This document shows positions 60,640-64,000 of a stretch of DNA of 64,000 nt, one piece after another. A model generated the notes under the pieces. The model did no database searches. It was not told the DNA's origin and saw only the letters and a program-made list of their open reading frames with translations. Every line of letters begins with the position of its first letter. Within the stretch, counting starts at the first letter, position 1. The stretch is from NCBI GenBank assembly GCA_009760855.2, contig WPIO01000036.1:481001-545000 (forward strand). Reading direction: 5' to 3'. A program made the translations under genes and the position numbers. The stretch is from Cristatella mucedo (taxonomy: Eukaryota; Bryozoa; Phylactolaemata; Cristatellidae).

Positions 60640-60709
<70 letters not shown>

Positions 60710-63576
60710 TGGTACAGGCCTAGCTCTTCAGGTGCGTCTCACCCACCACGATTGGTCGACTGGATTAGGTCAAGGTTCTGCTAGTTGAAACGTGCGGCCC
60801 TCTTCATGAATGCATGCATGGCCTGCTGCATACGTGTCGGTAGAGCATGGCTGTGAGTTAGCAGACCTTTTAAGGTGTAAAAGTTTGCATGCTCTTTGTC
60901 CGGTCGCTCGTGTGTACTTATATTGGTGTTGATCGGTCGAGTTATGCCTTCGTTACCTCGTGCACTCTCGCTAACTTGCTGCAGGTCTTCGCAACCAATG
61001 TGATGGTGACCGTTGCCAAATCATTCGAGGCACCAATCAAGCGTGAGTGACCTCGGAGCCCGCAGATCACCCAGGCAGCCAGCATGGCGGCAGCTGCCTT
61101 CGGTGTGCACCCACTTGCAAGCCCGGGCAAGCGCTGCACCGTTCTCGCTGCTGCCGGGCTGCACGAAAAATCGAAACGTAAATATTAGCTCAACCGTCGG
61201 TCAGAACCACCGCAATTCCCAGAAAGGCTACTGTAGTGCTCAAGAGGGGAATAAATATCTGGTGACGTCATTAGGAGCCGAACCGTTACCCTGTAAATCA
61301 GTCGATTAGTAGAGTGCGCTTACCATCGTCAGTTACCTTCCTCTACTTACCCTGCTGCTGCATGCTACAGCTGGTGATTGGCAGAGGTGACAACGGCAGC
61401 ACTATATGGCCGTTAAACACTTTTGCCATTCTCGGATTGCGCTGTGCACCTTTTGCCACTGTCACCTGTGAATGCTCGGTTGGCCCGGACAGGCACTGCA
61501 GTGCTGGCTGCATGCATCCTTGACACCAGGGGGAGGGTGAGCCGTGCAGTCTGCATTCATCGCCTCTCTCCTTCTACACACGTCGTTGCCGCACTGCTGC
61601 ACGGATGTGTTGCAGTGATATTCCCGCAGGATGTGCTCGAGAAAGGACTCGAGGCTAACAACTTTGCCATGCTGGGCCTTGGTGATATCGTCGTGCCTGG
61701 CATATTCATAGCTCTCCTGCTGCGCTTCGACTACAGGTGGGTGTGCACTCTGCCTGCTGCTGCTGCTGCCATTGTCAGCCGCCGTTTCTGTGTGGCCGGA
61801 GCTCCTGCGTACTCGCCGTGCGTGGCAGCAGCAGCATGCTCCGTATGCCTCGAGTTAGTGCTGCTGCTTCTGAGTCGGCTGCATTTGTTTTTTCACTGCT
61901 GCTACAGCTGTGGTTGCCATGTGCATCACCATGTCCGTGCATGCCCTGTTTTGAAGACCCTGTGCTCAGGTTGCGAGTAGTCTGGTTTTTATCCTTAACC
62001 GAGCCACTGTCACGTTGCAGCCTGGGAAAGAACAGCAAGACCTATTTCTACACAAGCTACGCTGCCTACATCTTTGGCTTGGTGCTGACGATGGTCGTCC
62101 TTCACTACTTCAAGCACGCTCAGGTGTGATTGCTGTGCAACTGGCTTGGGCTACCGGCGGCAGCCCCTAGCCACAAGGAACTGCTGGCACTAAGCAAACC
62201 GACATTAGCCATGGTCCCGAAAATCTGCTCAACTGGCTGCTCAACTCGCCCACTCGTCCTCCGCAGACTCTGACTTGCAGACGACCGGCTGAGCTGTTTC
62301 GGTAGCTTCAGGCTAGCTAGCACTGGCTTGTATAGCGCCTTGAAAGAACTAAACCGTTATAGGGGCTTAACATGGGCTGGAAAAGAAGCATATCATCTGA
62401 TTAGTGACATTAACATTCATAATTGCAGCACACCTAGGCAATAAAGGTCGATTCAACTGCGGAGGGAAACTTGTGATCTTTTGCATCACTTAAAGTGCAT
62501 ATGTTAAGGAAGTACTGGAAAAATTTGTTTAACTATCGAATTTTTCTGTAGGATACTTTTCAAAAGACTTAGAAATGGGATCGGAAGTTGTTAAGCTTTT
62601 TATTGACAGTAGACTGTTCTCGTGAAGGTCTTATAAGTAATGCCCATTTTGGAGCTAAGAGTTTTATTAAGCCAAACTGTCTGGGCCATGCGTTCACCTG
62701 TTGGATCCTGCTGATCCTTTACCAAATGGCGGGCCGCCAATACCAGCGGCCACCCCTCCCCCACCTACCCACCCGCAGGACTCGTGCAGTATATTCCCAG
62801 AAGTAACCCGTGAGCACGTTCGATTAGCATTGGCCGTCTTCTCCACCAGCCTCCCAGCAAGTGCAGATCCTGCTCATATGCAAAACTGCTCTAACTCCCC
62901 AGCTACTAATTCATGCCGGATTAATGGACTGCAAAGCAGCAGCACTAGCAGAGAGGGGAGCTCAACCCCCCCCCCCCCCTGCTGCCTGATCGCCTGGCCA
63001 CCTAGGGTGCGGCAGTCGTGCGGCGAAGTGCTATCATTCCCTCATTTCGTTTGCAGCCAGCTCTGCTCTACCTGGTGCCGTCCATCATCGTGGCACCGCT
63101 GGGTACAGCCGTGCTCCGGGGCGAGACCAAGCTGATGTTCGCGTAAGTGCAGATCTGCTCAGTGCTACCCCCCCCCGCACGTGCGGCTCTTGCACCGATT
63201 GACAGGCAGCTGCGCTGCTCACGCGCCCCCACCCCACCCCACATCCCCCGGTCTCGCATGCTGCCTTAAGCAAGGTGAGTCCTTCCCCGGGCGGCGAGTG
63301 CTGGCTTGCAGGCTCTGCGGTGCCACCCCGGTCCATTGCCGCCGACGCCCCCTGGCACTGTCCGCAGCCTAGATAGTGGTCCCAGAGGACAGTCGGCAGC
63401 TGAACGCCGGTGATGGCCCGGCCCGGCCCCCTGCTTGACCTCGGTAGCATACTTTTTTTTTATTCCCGGGCAGCTACGAGGATAACCCGGAGGAACCGAA
63501 GGCCGACGAATCAAAGGAAGCCTCCGGCAGACACGAATCTGAAGACAAGACTGGTGCCAAAGAGAAAAAAGCCTAG
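52809..63576 (+). CDS. HM13: Signal peptide peptidase (intramembrane aspartyl protease)
   Basis: Eleven exons: 52809-53000, 55634-55732, 55884-55966, 56092-56180, 58150-58235, 58577-58702, 60985-61042, 61616-61736, 62021-62123, 63057-63142 and 63474-63576. All introns are GT-AG, and phases match to give 381 residues (human HM13 has 377). The enzyme sits in the ER membrane and cuts leftover signal peptides and other type II membrane segments. Seen here: sequons at Asn6 and Asn22; first membrane segment about 32-57; catalytic YD at 221-222 (exon 6); LGLGD ending at Asp268 (exon 8); QPAL at 319-322 (exon 9/10 junction); and a C-terminal KEKKA, a KxKxx ER-retrieval signal. The start ATG has G at -3 and +4. 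All key residues are present and no frame break is seen, so it should be active. Donors of exons 1 and 4 are unusual (gtacac). Confidence 0.97.
53580..53737 (+). repeat. 157-base direct repeat, copy in HM13 intron 1
   Basis: Partner of 52031-52187; same orientation, about 1.55 kb apart. Confidence 0.85.
54437..54486 (-). mobile_element. SINE/LINE tail fragment
   Basis: tagcacccttagagagcc and aatctctatccaggtgcttc match the shared SINE/LINE tail on the minus strand; no head is present. Confidence 0.6.
54493..54632 (-). mobile_element. tRNA-derived SINE in HM13 intron 1
   Basis: Near copy of the element at 51044-51181, including the cctcggggctcgagcccac and ttaaccgctggaccaaacc stretches. A second partial tRNA-like head (ctcgagcc ... 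gcgagcaccttaac) follows at 54640-54695. Confidence 0.8.
54841..54966 (+). pseudogene. Tc1/mariner transposase C-terminal remnant
   Basis: One frame reads QWLSKSPDLNPVERLLSDID, the hallmark SPDLNP(I/V)E block before the last acidic catalytic residue in Tc1-like transposases, then stops at 54964. Downstream text near 55120-55160 in another frame (KNSGGMTSH) resembles the transposase end. The fragment is inactive. Confidence 0.8.
54883..55095 (+). repeat. Partial tandem duplication inside the Tc1 remnant
   Basis: 54883-54997 and 55001-55095 share gaacgattattgagtgatat and gtagccgagctttttcag. The second copy has lost about 20 central bases. Confidence 0.9.
55338..55495 (+). repeat. (TG)n microsatellite, HM13 intron 1
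   Basis: About 158 bases of TG with a short interruption (ctcgcgtgtgtgtgcg) near 55400; it ends about 140 bases before exon 2. Confidence 0.97.
56378..56500 (-). mobile_element. Degenerate tRNA-derived SINE, HM13 intron 4
   Basis: gggttcgagcccacggcctcag and ccagcaccttacctcc match the head of the SINE at 51044-51181 on the minus strand; the tail is diverged. Confidence 0.6.
56537..56600 (+). repeat. (TG)n microsatellite, HM13 intron 4
   Basis: About 32 TG units. Confidence 0.97.
57616..58148 (+). mobile_element. LINE 3' end inside HM13 intron 4, abutting exon 5
   Basis: Starts with a reverse transcriptase C-terminal remnant (NTAARLVCRKGHY in frame, then many breaks). It ends with cataaagtgcctttgaatatctcgg and the tail attattaatatt, directly before the exon 5 acceptor (attgcag). 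Confidence 0.65.
60085..60400 (-). mobile_element. LINE 3' end in HM13 intron 6, reverse orientation
   Basis: On the minus strand it reads HLTTFKKKLKCTYL and then a 3' UTR like that at 42330-42540 (agtgactcgtcctttatgtgc, taaagcacctagaaagag), ending in an att/ata tail at 60070-60085. Confidence 0.8.
60641..60706 (+). repeat. (AC)n microsatellite, HM13 intron 6
   Basis: About 33 AC units. Confidence 0.97.
62328..62430 (-). mobile_element. LINE 3' UTR fragment in HM13 intron 9
   Basis: tatagcgccttgaaagaac and aagaagcatatcatctgatt parallel the reverse LINE tail at 60105-60170. Confidence 0.6.
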
Positions 63577-63673
63577 TCCGCTTGTAGATTTTTGTTGTAT
63601 TTATAAACTTTGCTGTAGTTTTCTACTGCCTCGCGTTGCACTGTGATGCGCTTGGCCAATGCGTAGCGCGCTG

Positions 63674-63679
63674 AATAAA
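63674..63679 (+). terminator. HM13: HM13 polyadenylation signal
   Basis: AATAAA, 98 bases after the stop codon, followed within 40 bases by a T/C-rich stretch. Confidence 0.8.
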
Positions 63680-64000
63680 GTGGATTACTGACTGTCACAT
63701 CGACCCTCTTGCTGACAGCCCGCCTCAAAGCGCCCCCTGAGGGGCGAGAGTAGCACCAGTGAATTTCCTATCCGGTTGCCCTATCCGAGGCTTGGTGTGG
63801 GTCGCTTGCTTTGGACGCGCAGTGAGTCGTCGAAACAACAAGCCTGGTCGCCTGAAAGGCCGCAGCAATTCAGCCACTATTTCAGTCACCATATCAGGTC
63901 GTGGTTGTGCTCGGTAATAAATCTCTTTTCCGTACAGCCACCCCGCAAACCGGGCAACTCTTCTGGTCCTATGAAGGAGCAATGCAAAACAGTAGTGATC
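63680..64000. other. No recognised gene downstream of HM13
   Basis: An 85-codon minus-strand open stretch (63725-63982) is mildly protein-like, but no family or splice support was found. Confidence 0.4.

Overview
The window is eukaryotic, from an animal. It has a multi-exon metazoan gene with GT-AG introns, tRNA-derived SINEs, non-LTR retrotransposon 3' ends, a Tc1/mariner remnant and long TG/CA microsatellites. An arthropod, most likely a chelicerate such as a hard tick, fits the repeat types and the small secreted-protein genes. That identification is an inference and is not proven by the sequence.

Bases 1-39480 are a head-to-tail array of a ~6.9 kb unit. Units start at 1, 6845, 13584, 20593, 27506 and 34502. 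The sixth is truncated and the array runs off the left edge of the window. The units look anonymous, but on the minus strand each carries what reads as a complete compact gene: TATA box, short 5' UTR exon, signal-peptide exon, three more coding exons with every junction in phase 0, a stop codon and an AATAAA. The product is a 129-residue secreted protein with seven cysteines in the predicted mature chain and two N-glycosylation sequons. I do not recognise the family. Exons 2 and 4 look like duplicates of each other. All six copies are intact and nearly identical. A second, less certain cysteine-rich gene model lies on the plus strand of units 1-5.

From 39.5 to 52 kb the DNA is repeat-rich. 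A ~2 kb module with gag/protease remnants of an LTR retrotransposon occurs twice (39510-41572 and 47391-49727). There are also LINE 3' ends and SINEs. Between the two modules, near 45.8-46.2 kb, is another TATA / 5' UTR exon / signal-peptide exon set on the plus strand, built like the array gene. Its downstream exons are uncertain.

From 52.6 to 63.7 kb lies the complete gene for signal peptide peptidase (HM13 orthologue): 11 coding exons, 381 residues, with the YD, GLGD and PAL motifs of the intramembrane aspartyl proteases. Its introns hold LINE, SINE and Tc1 fragments and three TG/CA microsatellites. Nothing is recognised after its polyadenylation signal.

A SINE family in the window shares its 3' tail with the LINE 3' ends, which suggests a SINE/LINE pair using the same reverse transcriptase.
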